Below are positions 35,295-46,327 of a stretch of DNA of 64,000 bases, piece after piece. Position 1 is the first letter of the stretch, and every line of letters starts with the position of its first letter. The notes under the pieces are model-generated. The model was not told the origin of the DNA. It made no database searches and was given only the letters and a program-made list of their open reading frames with translations. The DNA is from Dehalococcoidia bacterium (GTDB lineage: Bacteria; Chloroflexota; Dehalococcoidia; Lucifugimonadales; UBA3495): the NCBI GenBank assembly GCA_022827095.1, contig JAJDTP010000009.1:214526-278525 (forward strand), written 5' to 3'. Position numbers and translations under genes: made by a program.

Positions 35295-35434
35295 CAAGCC
35301 TCACGTGTGGCTGCTTTTTCCATTATACCGACGGGGAGGGGTATTCCAGCCGGCGGCGGGCGCGTCGAAGGTGGACGAGATCGTGGCGCGGTGGTACGGG
35401 CCGCTGCCTTGAACCTGTCGAAATCCGGGTGGCT

Positions 35435-36136
35435 CTAATCGACTTCCACGCTGTCCTCGCCGGCCGGCGGCATGAAGTCGGACACCGCCAGGACCACGTC
35501 GGGGAAGGCGCGGGGGCTGACGCTGTCGCCGGCCCGGTAGGTGCGAACGGCGGCGTACTCGGAACCGGATGGCTCGGCGTAGGACGTGACTTCCTGCGCT
35601 TGCAGGTTGGCTACCCACACCTCCGGGATACCGGCGACGGCGTAGCGGGCCAGCTTGGCGCCACGGTCGTAGGCCAGGGAAGTGTCGGCGAATTCGATGA
35701 CCAGGTACACGTCCTCCGGCGTAGTTCGTCCCAATTGCCCAGAACCTGGCGGATTCCACCGCTTCAAAACAGCGTCGGGCTCGGGAGCAGTGTTGTCGTT
35801 CAAATAGATAGGGCCTGCCATCTGCACCGTCGCCCGTCCGATCAGCGGGGGCACGAGCAGCGTTGTTGCCCAGTTAGTGCCGGTCACGTGGCGGTCGCCT
35901 ATCGGCGGCATAATGATTATCACTCCGTCAATCAATTCAACTCGGTCGGACTTGTACAGGATGCCGGCCCTCTCCATGGCCAGGTACTCGTCCACGGTGA
36001 AACGACGGCGGCCGGCCAGCACGTCGGCCTGCTCCCTCGCGTCGATGATGCCGGCGCGGGCCAGGGCGGCGCACTCTTCGGAACTGAACGGTCGCGCCGG
36101 CGGCATTCCGACCATGGTCAGCGTGGTTGTAGTCAT
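35435..36136 (-). CDS. Uma2-family PD-(D/E)xK protein (tandem copy B)
   Basis: This 233-residue protein is a Uma2-type restriction-endonuclease-fold protein. It has 'VELIDGVIIIMPPIGDRH' at the start of the core, then 'PEPDAVL', 'VYLVIEFADTSLAYDRGAKLARYAVAGIPEVWV', with the acidic and lysine residues of the PD-(D/E)xK site. Uma2 proteins are abundant in cyanobacteria and Chloroflexota; their role is unsettled. The first 70 residues and the leader are almost identical to the neighbouring copy at 36156-36839, whereas the middle has diverged. GGAGGAA precedes the ATG. Confidence 0.8.
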   Translation of the reverse strand: MTTTTLTMVGMPPARPFSSEECAALARAGIIDAREQADVLAGRRRFTVDEYLAMERAGILYKSDRVELIDGVIIIMPPIGDRHVTGTNWATTLLVPPLIGRATVQMAGPIYLNDNTAPEPDAVLKRWNPPGSGQLGRTTPEDVYLVIEFADTSLAYDRGAKLARYAVAGIPEVWVANLQAQEVTSYAEPSGSEYAAVRTYRAGDSVSPRAFPDVVLAVSDFMPPAGEDSVEVD

Positions 36137-36155
36137 CGGAGATTCCTCCGCAGCA

Positions 36156-36839
36156 TCAGGATGTTTCGCCGAGCGGCGGCATGAAGTCGGCCACCGCCAG
36201 GACCACGTCGGGGAAGGCGCGGGGGCTGATGGTATCGCCGGCCGGGTAGGTGCGGACGGCGGCGTACTCTGCGCCGTTGGGCTCAGCGTAGGACGTGACT
36301 TCCTGCGCCCGCAGGTTGGCGACCCATACCTCCGGGATGCCGGCGGCGGCATACCGGGCCAGCTTCACGCCGCGGTCATAGGCCAGCGTGCTGTCCGCGA
36401 CTTCGATGACCAGGTACACGTCCGGTGGGAAATATGGCCCTACCTCGCTCAAAGGACGCTCACGCAACACCGCAATGTCGGGTTGCGGCGCGCTGCGGTC
36501 GTTCAGGCGGATTGCTCCCTGCACGCGCACGATTGCACGACCGATTAGAGGCGGAACGAATAGTCTGGTCAGCCAATCAGTGCTGACCTCGTGAGGATCG
36601 CCGATGGGCGGCATAATGATTATTTCCCCGTCGATCAGTTCGATACGGTCGTCTTCGTGGAGGATGCCGGCCTCCTCCATGGCCAGATACTCGTCCACCG
36701 TGAAACGACGGCGGCCGGCTAGCACGTCGGCCTGCTCGCCGGCGTCGATGATGCCGGCGCGGGCCAGGGCGGCGCACTCTTCGGAGCTGAAGGGACGCGC
36801 CGGCGGCATTCCGACCATGGTCAGCGTGGTTGTAGTCAT
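36156..36839 (-). CDS. Uma2-family PD-(D/E)xK protein (tandem copy A)
   Basis: This 227-residue Uma2 protein has the same architecture as the following copy: 'IELIDGEIIIMPPIGDPH', 'PQPDIAVLRERP', 'VYLVIEVADSTLAYDRGVKLARYAAAGIPEVWV'. Start and ribosome binding region match copy B base for base over a long stretch. It is the first gene of the tandem pair, 19 bases before copy B. The duplication must be fairly recent at its 5' end, possibly kept alike by gene conversion. Confidence 0.8.
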   Translation of the reverse strand: MTTTTLTMVGMPPARPFSSEECAALARAGIIDAGEQADVLAGRRRFTVDEYLAMEEAGILHEDDRIELIDGEIIIMPPIGDPHEVSTDWLTRLFVPPLIGRAIVRVQGAIRLNDRSAPQPDIAVLRERPLSEVGPYFPPDVYLVIEVADSTLAYDRGVKLARYAAAGIPEVWVANLRAQEVTSYAEPNGAEYAAVRTYPAGDTISPRAFPDVVLAVADFMPPLGETS

Positions 36840-36959
36840 CGGAGATTCCTCCGCCCGGGTATGCGCCGTGGGCACGTAATGAGCGAATCTTACCATGTCG
36901 GCGATGTGCTAATATCTGCGTAATTGACACTGTGGTTATCCGCTCCGGAGGTTCCCATC

Positions 36960-38912
<1,953 letters not shown>

Positions 38913-38938
38913 CGCATCCCTTCCGATAACATGACAAG

Positions 38939-38964
38939 AGGGGCAACTTTTTACGGTTGCCCCT
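38939..38964 (+). terminator. acsA terminator hairpin
   Basis: AGGGGCAAC pairs with GTTGCCCCT over 9 bp with an 8-base T-rich loop, 27 bases after the acsA stop and before the convergent small membrane genes. Confidence 0.6.
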
Positions 38965-38974
38965 GACTCTTCCG

Positions 38975-39205
38975 TTACGCCGTTGCCAGACTGCTTCTTC
39001 TGACAGCCAAACGCGAGCCGGCGAACCCGAGGATCGCTCCCACCGAAGCCTTTATCATCCAGTCTGCAATGTTAAATAGGATATCCCTTGCCGGGGTCAT
39101 ATGCTCCGCCGGAACCGGCGCCATCCACACCAGCACGCCACCGCCCACGAGTATCAATGCCAAAAGTAGGCCAACTACGCCAACGGTGGTTCTCGCGCCG
39201 TTCAT
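38975..39205 (-). CDS. Small membrane protein, downstream pair member B
   Basis: A 76-residue protein with two hydrophobic helices ('GVVGLLLALILVGGGVLVWMA' region and 'MIKASVGAILGFAGSRLAV'). The middle 'VPAE.MTPAR' block is also found in the shorter relative at 42251-42397 on the other side of the MmeI-like gene. Its ATG overlaps the stop of the partner at 39202-39381. Function unknown; the coupling suggests a two-protein membrane complex. Confidence 0.6.
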   Translation of the reverse strand: MNGARTTVGVVGLLLALILVGGGVLVWMAPVPAEHMTPARDILFNIADWMIKASVGAILGFAGSRLAVRRSSLATA

Positions 39206-39381
39206 GCCTGTCCTACCTCAGCCTGATTATCGCTGGCGCCCGCCGATACGTGTGTGGACGCATCCGGATTGCTCTTGCCACTCGTCCAGATACCATACAG
39301 CAACAAGCCAATGCTGCCGAACAACATGACTAGCCCGACCACGATCATGGTCATGCCAAGGATTGGCTCAAACAGCTCCAT
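39202..39381 (-). CDS. Small membrane protein, downstream pair member A
   Basis: A 59-residue protein starting MELFEPILGMTM with one long hydrophobic helix and a hydrophilic tail. It is nearly the same as the protein encoded at 42394-42558. GAGGG lies before the ATG. It directly follows the MmeI-like gene, 41 bases after its stop. Confidence 0.6.
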   Translation of the reverse strand: MELFEPILGMTMIVVGLVMLFGSIGLLLYGIWTSGKSNPDASTHVSAGASDNQAEVGQA

Positions 39382-39422
39382 GCCGTCACCCTCTTTCTCA
39401 ACCATCTGCTCCGATTTTATTA

Positions 39423-42254
39423 CTAACCTGCCGCCGCCCGCGCCAGGTTCAAGTCCAGCAGCCGTTCCAGCACTTCCCCGTCGGGCAGATCCGCCGGCCA
39501 GCCGTAGGCGTCGGCCACTGCCGCGTCCAGCCTTTCGTGCGCGTTGGCCAGCCACGCCGGGTACTGGTTGTACAGGTTGGTCAGGGTGCGACGGCGCAAC
39601 TGGTCGGAGTTGAGGGCCGGGTTGCCGAACATATCCACCGGGTTGCGCCAGTTCTCCCGCAGTTGATTCAGCTCTGCGGCGGCGTTAGCAATGGCTTCCC
39701 GTTGCTCGTCGGTCGGCTGCGGGAAGGGGAAGGTTTCAAAGCAAGTGGTGGGCGTGTAGCGGTTTGCCGATTCAGACTCGCGCAGTTGCGATCCCGCCGC
39801 AGTGGCCCAGGCGGTATGTATCCGACTTTGCAGAATGCCAAAGAAGTAGTCGTCATCCCGAGCGAACACGATGATGGTGGTGTCTGGCAGCACGTCGCCG
39901 TCGATCCAAGAAAATATGCGGTGGCGAGATGTCAAGCTGGTGCCAATGTATCGAGGCAATCCTGCTAATGCTTGCCGCATCCGGGGGGCTGGTGAGCTAT
40001 GCAGCCACCAACGTTCGGCCCGACGCACCATACGGTTATTGATGCGTTCCTGCTTGACGTTGGCAACAACGTATTCAAAAGGCGCTTCGTAGCGTGCCGC
40101 ATCTTCCTCCGGCATATCTACGCCGAAGTCGATGATCCACATATTCCGGGACACCTGGTTGATGTCCCGACCGATCATCCAGCGCTTAATAACGTCCCGG
40201 TTGGGCTTGCCGTGGGGGTTGGGCTGACGCAGCATTTCCTGGGCGACTTCGTCGGTAATCTCGAATGGTCCAACTTTAATGTCCCCCATGAAGCTGATTG
40301 CTACGTTCTCAGCCTGTGTTCTGGCCTGCGTGAGGTCCGCTCCGCCGGTGAGGTCAGGGTTGATGTTGTTGACGCGCTCGCCGTCCAGTGAGCGCGTCGT
40401 CTCGCTGCCGTCGTCAAAGCAGATGATGGAAATGTGGACGCTGGCCCGTGGACGTATGCTATTTTCCTGGTTGTCGTTGCCGTTTTCGCCGTTGTCCGAC
40501 GGGTCGTTGGGTTTCCATTCTTGATCGGACACCACGTTGAATATGTCGCCCGTTTCCTTGATTCGCTCCATCACAGGGCGGTTGGACTGGAACCGTATCG
40601 CCTGGGTTGCCAGTAGCCCGGCTCGCCTGGCATCGCCGGCCTCAATCATCGCTCGCGCTTTTTCAAACCAGTAGCAACAAAGGTCGCTGGAGTTGGGGAT
40701 GCGACCACCGTAAAGGGCATATACTGCGTCAGCGTATTGGTCACCCAAGCGCTCCCGAAAAGGAACGTGACCCAGAAAGGGGGGATTACCCACGATGTAG
40801 TCCGCCGCCGGCCATTCCGGTTCCGCCGGCCGCTCCGGATCGGTCAGGTCAATGATGGCGTCGCGGCGCTGTATGGTGTTCAGCGAACCCAGCACCGGCT
40901 CCCGATTATACTGGTGACCGTTTTCAATCAGCCATTGCAGGTGTCCGATCCACAGGGCCGTGCGCGCCAGTTCGCTGGCGTACTCGTTGATTTCGATCCC
41001 ATAGCACTGCTCCGGCGACACCTCAGGCAGGAATCCGCGCAGTCCCAGGTCGGCGGCGCGGGTCAGCACTTTTTTCTCCAGGTCGTGCAACTGACGCAAG
41101 GCCACGTACAGGAAGTTGCCGCTGCCGCAGGCCGGGTCCAGCACGCGCAGGGAGGATAGCCGGCTCTGAAAGTCCTGCAACACCCGGCGAATTTGCTTAT
41201 CGTCCCGTTGGTCGCCCGACATCAACATGACGGCGACCTCGGCTTCCACGCGATACCATTCCGCCTGCAACGGTCGCATTACCACCGGCTCGACTACGGT
41301 AAGGATGTCGGCCTCCGTGGTGTACTCCGAACCGATCAAGGCTTCCTTGTCGGGGTCAACCACCCGCTCGAACAGGGTGCCGAATATGGACGGCTCGATG
41401 TGGGCCCAGTTTCGTTCAGTGGCCTCGGCCAGCCGTTCCAGCTCGTAAGGCTTCATCAGGACGGTATCGGGTTCCTTGAACAGATCGCCGTTGAAGTGGC
41501 GTATCGGGTAATAACCGAACCGTCCGCCTTCGTTCATGCGTTGGAACAACTCGTGCGCGCCCCGGTCAAACTCGGCGGGATCGGACTGGAAGTTTTCGCA
41601 GAGATGCGTAACCACCCGGCTTGGCAGCAACCCCACGTCCTGGGCGAAAAAGCAGAACACCAGACGGTTGAGGAAGCGGGCGACTTCCAGGGAGTCGACG
41701 CCGCGCTGGCGCATTGACTGAGCGATGGCGGCGAAGATGTTGGCGGTGGCCTCGGTAACGTCGTTGGGCGTAATGTCCGGTTCCAGCGTCTCCGGTTCGT
41801 GAAAGACCCGGCGCAGTACGTCCAGCCATTCCGGTTCGTGCAGGTCGTCCAGCGTGATGGTATGGACGGCGGGCACTTTGTTGGTGAAGTTGGTATGCAC
41901 CCGGATGGTCTGGAAGTCGGAAACCACGAGCAGGGGCGGGTTGTTGAGTGCTTCCCTGTAGCGTTGCAGCTGTCGATACGCCTCGTCCAGATCCCGGTGC
42001 AGGCCCTTGAACTCCCAGGCGAAATAGCCCTGCTTATACACATCGGCCCGGCCCAGGCGTCCTGACGCCTCCCGCACCGACCGTTCGAAGGTGTACCACT
42101 CCTGCCGCGGGTCCAGCTCCGCCGGCGTCGGATGCTCCACCAAGCGGCACAGGTCGAGAAACCATTCCTGAGCGCCGGCCGATTCCTGACCGCGGCTGCG
42201 GCGCCACTTGGCGATGAATTCCTGGGGCGGCATTACCGGCTGCTGCGTTGTCAT
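39423..42254 (-). CDS. MmeI-like type IIL restriction-modification enzyme
   Basis: This 944-residue protein fits MmeI-type single-chain enzymes. The N-terminal nuclease has the Asp-x9-Glu-x-Lys pattern (Asp71, Glu81, Lys83; 'DVYKQGYFAWEFKG'), nearly the same positions as in MmeI. A helical linker leads to the methyltransferase, with DPACGSGNFLY near residue 370 and NPPF near 486, followed by the target-recognition domain and a C-terminal helical tail. It would methylate adenine on one strand and cut at a distance from unmethylated sites. The ATG overlaps the stop of the small gene at 42251-42397. Confidence 0.87.
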   Translation of the reverse strand: MTTQQPVMPPQEFIAKWRRSRGQESAGAQEWFLDLCRLVEHPTPAELDPRQEWYTFERSVREASGRLGRADVYKQGYFAWEFKGLHRDLDEAYRQLQRYREALNNPPLLVVSDFQTIRVHTNFTNKVPAVHTITLDDLHEPEWLDVLRRVFHEPETLEPDITPNDVTEATANIFAAIAQSMRQRGVDSLEVARFLNRLVFCFFAQDVGLLPSRVVTHLCENFQSDPAEFDRGAHELFQRMNEGGRFGYYPIRHFNGDLFKEPDTVLMKPYELERLAEATERNWAHIEPSIFGTLFERVVDPDKEALIGSEYTTEADILTVVEPVVMRPLQAEWYRVEAEVAVMLMSGDQRDDKQIRRVLQDFQSRLSSLRVLDPACGSGNFLYVALRQLHDLEKKVLTRAADLGLRGFLPEVSPEQCYGIEINEYASELARTALWIGHLQWLIENGHQYNREPVLGSLNTIQRRDAIIDLTDPERPAEPEWPAADYIVGNPPFLGHVPFRERLGDQYADAVYALYGGRIPNSSDLCCYWFEKARAMIEAGDARRAGLLATQAIRFQSNRPVMERIKETGDIFNVVSDQEWKPNDPSDNGENGNDNQENSIRPRASVHISIICFDDGSETTRSLDGERVNNINPDLTGGADLTQARTQAENVAISFMGDIKVGPFEITDEVAQEMLRQPNPHGKPNRDVIKRWMIGRDINQVSRNMWIIDFGVDMPEEDAARYEAPFEYVVANVKQERINNRMVRRAERWWLHSSPAPRMRQALAGLPRYIGTSLTSRHRIFSWIDGDVLPDTTIIVFARDDDYFFGILQSRIHTAWATAAGSQLRESESANRYTPTTCFETFPFPQPTDEQREAIANAAAELNQLRENWRNPVDMFGNPALNSDQLRRRTLTNLYNQYPAWLANAHERLDAAVADAYGWPADLPDGEVLERLLDLNLARAAAG

Positions 42255-42397
42255 GGTGGATCCCGGTGGGCAGGATACCCCGATTCCCGTGCCGGGGTAA
42301 TGTCCTCCGCCGGAACCGGCGCCATCCACACCAGCACGCCACCGCCGAGAACCACCAGACCAAACAGGACGCCGGCAGTGGCAAATACACCGTTCAC
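42251..42397 (-). CDS. Small membrane protein, upstream pair member B (truncated relative)
   Basis: A 48-residue protein from a GTG start, with one hydrophobic helix and the shared 'LGGGVLVWMAPVPAE.ITPAR' block. After that block it departs from the 38975-39205 relative and ends with an unrelated tail whose TGA overlaps the ATG of the MmeI-like gene. It thus looks truncated by the joint with that gene. Confidence 0.55.
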   Translation of the reverse strand: MNGVFATAGVLFGLVVLGGGVLVWMAPVPAEDITPARESGYPAHRDPP

Positions 42398-42558
42398 GAT
42401 GGCTCTACCTCAACACGGCCGTCAGCAACGTGCCCGGACTGCGGTTCCTTCCTACCGCTCATCCATATTGAGTAAAACAGCAGGCCCATCCCGCCCAACA
42501 CCATGATGAGTCCAATTACCATCATGGTCATTCCCAGAATCGGCTCGAACAGTTCCAT
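42394..42558 (-). CDS. Small membrane protein, upstream pair member A
   Basis: A 54-residue protein, MELFEPILGMTMMVIGLI..., with one hydrophobic helix and a charged tail. It closely resembles the protein at 39202-39381. It is too short for automatic gene calls. Its stop overlaps the GTG of the next gene, so the layout A-B is conserved on both sides of the restriction enzyme. Confidence 0.55.
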   Translation of the reverse strand: MELFEPILGMTMMVIGLIMVLGGMGLLFYSIWMSGRKEPQSGHVADGRVEVEPS

Positions 42559-42606
42559 GTCCGTTACCCCCGCTGCTCAACCGCACATGTTGATTTCTAC
42601 CGTGGG

Positions 42607-43161
42607 CTAGGCAAAAATCTCGCTGACCTGACAGGCGAATCCCGGCAGCACCGACTCGCAAGTCAGCGTGTCGTTTATACCAAACAGCCGCATCGTGCCG
42701 CCGTCGGAATAGGCGACTATCTCCTGCGTGGCAATGTACGCTATCAGAGCCAGCCGCACGCCGGCTGACAACCACATCTGCGCCCGGGCTTCCGCCGCCG
42801 CCGTCGCGTATCCAGGTGAAAGCACTTCCACCACCAGATCGGGGATTAGCCCGAAAACGTACCCGCGTTGTGGTATTGGAGCGACAATGCGGGCCAAAGA
42901 GGTGAGGGAGTAATCGGGCGCGCGAACCGTATCCGGGGCCTGCTCAGTGTAGATTCCGACCTCAAAGGTTTCTATGAAATCCAGGTTATGTTCCTCAACG
43001 AAGTTCCCGATACGGCGGCCAATGCGTCCAATCACCACACCGTGCATATAACCTGGCGGCGGCATCTCAATCAGTTCCCCCCGGACCAGTTCGTACTTCT
43101 TGCCGTCATCGGGCATTGCCAACAGGTCGTCGGCGGTCAGTAATTTCCTGGCGGTGGTCAC
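42607..43161 (-). CDS. Uma2-family PD-(D/E)xK protein
   Basis: A 184-residue Uma2 protein of a different branch from the tandem pair at 35-36.8 kb. It has 'KYELVRGELIEMPPPGYMHG', 'APDYSLTSLARI' and 'PDLVVEVLSPGYATAAAEARAQMWL' with the PD...E-x-x pattern. GTG start with GGAG seven bases upstream. It stands upstream of the small membrane gene pair on the same strand and might share their transcript. Confidence 0.8.
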   Translation of the reverse strand: MTTARKLLTADDLLAMPDDGKKYELVRGELIEMPPPGYMHGVVIGRIGRRIGNFVEEHNLDFIETFEVGIYTEQAPDTVRAPDYSLTSLARIVAPIPQRGYVFGLIPDLVVEVLSPGYATAAAEARAQMWLSAGVRLALIAYIATQEIVAYSDGGTMRLFGINDTLTCESVLPGFACQVSEIFA

Positions 43162-43392
43162 TTCAAATCTCCGGTACGACGAGGCGGTCTAACGCACTCC
43201 GGGCGCTGAAAGCAGTATATTTCATTCGTCTCATTCCCCGCCAGGCGGTTCTCAAATCGCCAAAATCGCACTGGCTTTACGCACCGGGCTCCGGGGGCTT
43301 CGTGCTATGTTGCCCGTGAGCAGCGCAGATCTGCCATTTTTCTGGAGGTTGGAGTTCCGCCGTATGACCGGCGCCAATTTGGACGGAATCGC

Positions 43393-44415
43393 ATGACTGC
43401 ACCCACGCCCTACAACAACCACAGCCTGGTGGGTGAGGCCCTGCGGCTCCTGGCCGCGGGGCTGGGTCCCTACGTGGCTGGAAAGATGACCGAAGCGGTG
43501 GAAGCCGGACGGTACGCGCCCGATGACTCCGAAGCGCTGGGCGAGATCTCCGGGGATATCTCGGTGACCCTGCGCGTGATGGCCGTGGCCTGGAACGATG
43601 TGTTCCGCGACAGGCTGGGCCCTACCGAGCGCAGCCTGGTATCCGAGATCCGAGAAACGCGCAACCGCTGGGCGCACCAGGATGCCTTCGACGACGACGA
43701 CCTGGATCGCGCGCTGGACTCCATAGGCCGGTTGCTGGCCGCCGTCAGCGCCATCAACGAAGCCAAACGCATCGACGGCGCCAAACACCGCCTCCGCCTC
43801 AGGCGCTATGGGGCGCAATCGCCCAAGGCAACCGATGCGGATGGCCCGGGACCGGATTCCGGAGCCGAACCGGAACCGTCCGATGATCCGGCTGTAATGC
43901 AGCCGACGGATCGACCCGGCGGCGTGGAAACACACCCCGCCGTTGCGCCCGGCGCCAGTGCCCGGCCCGCGGATACCGCCGCCGTCAATGACAGCGCGCG
44001 CGAACAATTGCTCCAGGATCACATCCTCCAGGGTCTGGATTTACGACGACGCGAGCACTTTGGTCAGGCCATGGCGGAATTTGAACAGGCGCTTCGCATC
44101 GACCCGGATCGAGCGGACGCCTGGTTCCACCGGGGTATGACCTGGGGACTGATGGGCGATCACGGTCGTGCCATTGGCGACTTCAACCGCGCCATCGCCC
44201 TTGCTCCGCAGTATGCCGAGGCTTATAACTGCCGCGGGTACGCGCGCTTCTGCCTCGGCGAATACCGGCGAGCGGTGGAGGATTTGGAACGCGCGGACCG
44301 GTTGAATCCCGGCAACGAGTTGATCCAGGGCAACCTGGAGCAGGCCCGGATGCGCTTCCTGCAGCAGCCGGAGAATCCCGACCGGACGAGGTACAGGGCC
44401 GGCCCAGCGCCATAA
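43393..44415 (+). CDS. Swt1-type HEPN domain protein with C-terminal TPR
   Basis: This 340-residue protein joins two domains. Residues 10-125 form an Swt1-type HEPN domain, with the RNase motif RNRWAH at 90-95 (R-x4-H) inside 'ETRNRWAHQDAFDDDDLDRAL'. A proline/glycine-rich linker covers about 145-200. The rest holds three TPR repeats ('AMAEFEQALRIDPDRADAWF', 'AIGDFNRAIALAPQYAEAYN'). HEPN domains with this motif are usually RNA-cleaving effectors in defence or stress. TPRs would bind a partner. No partner is next to it. Confidence 0.8.
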   Translation: MTAPTPYNNHSLVGEALRLLAAGLGPYVAGKMTEAVEAGRYAPDDSEALGEISGDISVTLRVMAVAWNDVFRDRLGPTERSLVSEIRETRNRWAHQDAFDDDDLDRALDSIGRLLAAVSAINEAKRIDGAKHRLRLRRYGAQSPKATDADGPGPDSGAEPEPSDDPAVMQPTDRPGGVETHPAVAPGASARPADTAAVNDSAREQLLQDHILQGLDLRRREHFGQAMAEFEQALRIDPDRADAWFHRGMTWGLMGDHGRAIGDFNRAIALAPQYAEAYNCRGYARFCLGEYRRAVEDLERADRLNPGNELIQGNLEQARMRFLQQPENPDRTRYRAGPAP

Positions 44416-44474
44416 CTCCATTCCTGCCTGCACCCGGCGCAGGTCGGAACCGCGCCCTCGAATCTAGCAGGCAC

Positions 44475-45845
44475 TCACTGGTGCGGTTGGAGTTCGTCGA
44501 GGTCTTCCAGCAGGGACGTCATGGCTTCCTGATCCGCCGCTTCGTAGCGTGCGCCGTAGTAGTAGTGCTGGAAACCGCCGATGATCCGCGCGACGGGCGG
44601 GTCGGGCAGGGTTTCCCTGACCTCCCGGTGGTGTTCCTCCGGGGTCTGGGACCCGCGTCGGGGGAACCCGACGGCGTTGGAAACCTCCAGCATGCGGTGA
44701 TAGACCTCGCGGGGCGTGGTCGGCGGCGGACGGCGACGACGGAATCCCGAGGCGCGAGACATCCAACCGGACAGTGCATCGGCCAGGTCCTGGCCAGCGG
44801 TTCCCCAGGTGAAGATGGACTCGCGGACCTCGCCGTCCGCGTAGTCTCCGCCAACCAGCCTGCGGCGTCGGAACATACGGAACAGGATCCAGCCGGCGAG
44901 CGAAAGAACGGCCAGGAATGCCAGCCACTTTAAGATGGTCAGGATTACGCTGGGCGGGCCGTCACCCTCAACTTCGCGCAGGCTCTCGTGAAATTCCTGG
45001 ATCTGCAGACGGGCCAGTTCCAGGCCGCTGAGGTCACCTCCGCCGAACAGGCTGGATACCCAGTTGCCCACGGCCACTAGACCGGCCGCCAGTAGCCCCA
45101 ACAAGAGGAGAACGGGCCGGAGCGTCCACAGTCCTAGGAATGCCACCCCTTTCAGAATCGCGCGGGTGACATCGTCCAGCCCGCCGATGCCGATCGCCCC
45201 CAGGATCACCGCCAGCAGCAGGACGCCGCCGACGCTGAACAGAATGGCGAGCATCCATCCCCGGTTCATGCGACCAGCCCCGCCCTCGGCGGCGAACCGG
45301 CTGATGGCCAAACCGGCCAGACCAGTAGCGAAAAACAGCAGCAGCGCAGGAAGGCGGATGATCGCGGCCGACAAAATGGTGTCCGCAGCCACAGCAACAA
45401 TTACCACCACCACGCCTCGAACGAAGGCGTTGCGAACCACGTCCAGTGTGACGTCGTCGCGGGCGATCGCCGTGCCCCTCCACCACAGCAGCAACATGAA
45501 GATGGCCGACAGCCCCAACGCCGCCGCGGCTCGCAGATCGCCGGAAAGAACCTGGCCGACGGGGAACCAACCGGCTCCCATGCTTAGTCCCGCCAGCACC
45601 AGCACCGACACCGCGCTCAGGCCCAGGCCGATGACTCCCCGCAGATTCAGCGAAAAGCGGATGGTCTGAACGTACCAGGACAGGATGAACGACCATCCCA
45701 CTGCCAGCAGAGCGATGCCCAACGGTATGGCGGCATCCGGCAGGCGGATGACGTGGGCGAACAGACGGCAGCCCAGATACACCGCGAAACCCTCAAGAAA
45801 GAGGGCGATACAGACGATGAGAGCGGAGCGAGCGAATGCGCCCAT
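44475..45845 (-). CDS. Polytopic membrane protein with C-terminal DUF4129
   Basis: This 456-residue protein has about eight hydrophobic helices up to residue 265, a periplasmic or cytosolic loop, one more helix near 310, and a C-terminal DUF4129 domain ('VYHRMLEVSNAVGFPRRGSQTPEEH'). DUF4129 proteins usually lie with transglutaminase-like and DUF58 genes in MoxR-ATPase operons for envelope functions. Here the DUF58 gene is at 51.7-53.0 kb, and the 4.9-kb mobile unit sits between, so an old operon may have been split. Confidence 0.78.
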   Translation of the reverse strand: MGAFARSALIVCIALFLEGFAVYLGCRLFAHVIRLPDAAIPLGIALLAVGWSFILSWYVQTIRFSLNLRGVIGLGLSAVSVLVLAGLSMGAGWFPVGQVLSGDLRAAAALGLSAIFMLLLWWRGTAIARDDVTLDVVRNAFVRGVVVVIVAVAADTILSAAIIRLPALLLFFATGLAGLAISRFAAEGGAGRMNRGWMLAILFSVGGVLLLAVILGAIGIGGLDDVTRAILKGVAFLGLWTLRPVLLLLGLLAAGLVAVGNWVSSLFGGGDLSGLELARLQIQEFHESLREVEGDGPPSVILTILKWLAFLAVLSLAGWILFRMFRRRRLVGGDYADGEVRESIFTWGTAGQDLADALSGWMSRASGFRRRRPPPTTPREVYHRMLEVSNAVGFPRRGSQTPEEHHREVRETLPDPPVARIIGGFQHYYYGARYEAADQEAMTSLLEDLDELQPHQ

Positions 45846-45888
45846 ATGGTTGCCAAGTAGTTGGAATCCAGGTTAGCGATTGCCGGGG

Positions 45889-46161
45889 CTAGTCGTTTCT
45901 GATGTCTAGCAGAACGTACACGGCAAAGGCGCGGCGATCTCTGGCTGGGCATCGGTTGAAACGGTTGATTACGTCCTCGGTCACCCGAATGTCCTGAATA
46001 ACGTCCGATTTTACGAAACTGGTAATTGGATTACGCATAGCATAGGGATCGTAGTCTGCGGTATGACGTTTTTTTCTGCATATCAACAAAGTGCTCTGCG
46101 AAGTCCTGAACTTCGCTAGGCTCTGTTGACATTCGCGACATTCATGCACCATAACGGCCAT
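45889..46161 (-). CDS. Hypothetical protein, probably truncated by the mobile unit
   Basis: The 90-residue frame begins inside the mobile unit: its first ~14 codons read through the left inverted repeat at 46120-46131. From 'LAKFRTSQ' onward the sequence is host DNA. The tail 'RNPITSFVKSDVIQDIRVTED' and onward looks like a real protein. The original 5' end should be at 51058 onward, but no open frame continues there. I call it a possible 3' gene remnant. Confidence 0.35.
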   Translation of the reverse strand: MAVMVHECRECQQSLAKFRTSQSTLLICRKKRHTADYDPYAMRNPITSFVKSDVIQDIRVTEDVINRFNRCPARDRRAFAVYVLLDIRND

Positions 46162-46249
46162 GTCCGGCGCGACACCGCCGCTGCCTTACGGATGCCGTAG
46201 CCATTGCGCCATGTCAAGCGTCCGTTGACCGATGAGGCAATGATAGCCT

Positions 46250-46285
46250 AAAACGGCCCGGCGGGTTGCCTGCCGGGGCCGTTTT
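46250..46285. terminator. Strong hairpin near the left end of the unit
   Basis: AAAACGGCCCGGC and GCCGGGGCCGTTTT form a long stem with A- and T-runs at the edges, so it can end transcription from either side. It would insulate the cargo from outside promoters. Confidence 0.6.
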
Positions 46286-46327
46286 GCTGTTTGAGTTCTC
46301 CCCCCTCGGTTAAGTATAGTCCTGGGC

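Noticed and set aside
46141..46210. Possible tRNA-like fold near the left end of the mobile unit
   Set aside because: No T-loop or CCA-proximal acceptor stem that pairs; only short chance stems. No tRNA gene could be supported anywhere in the window.
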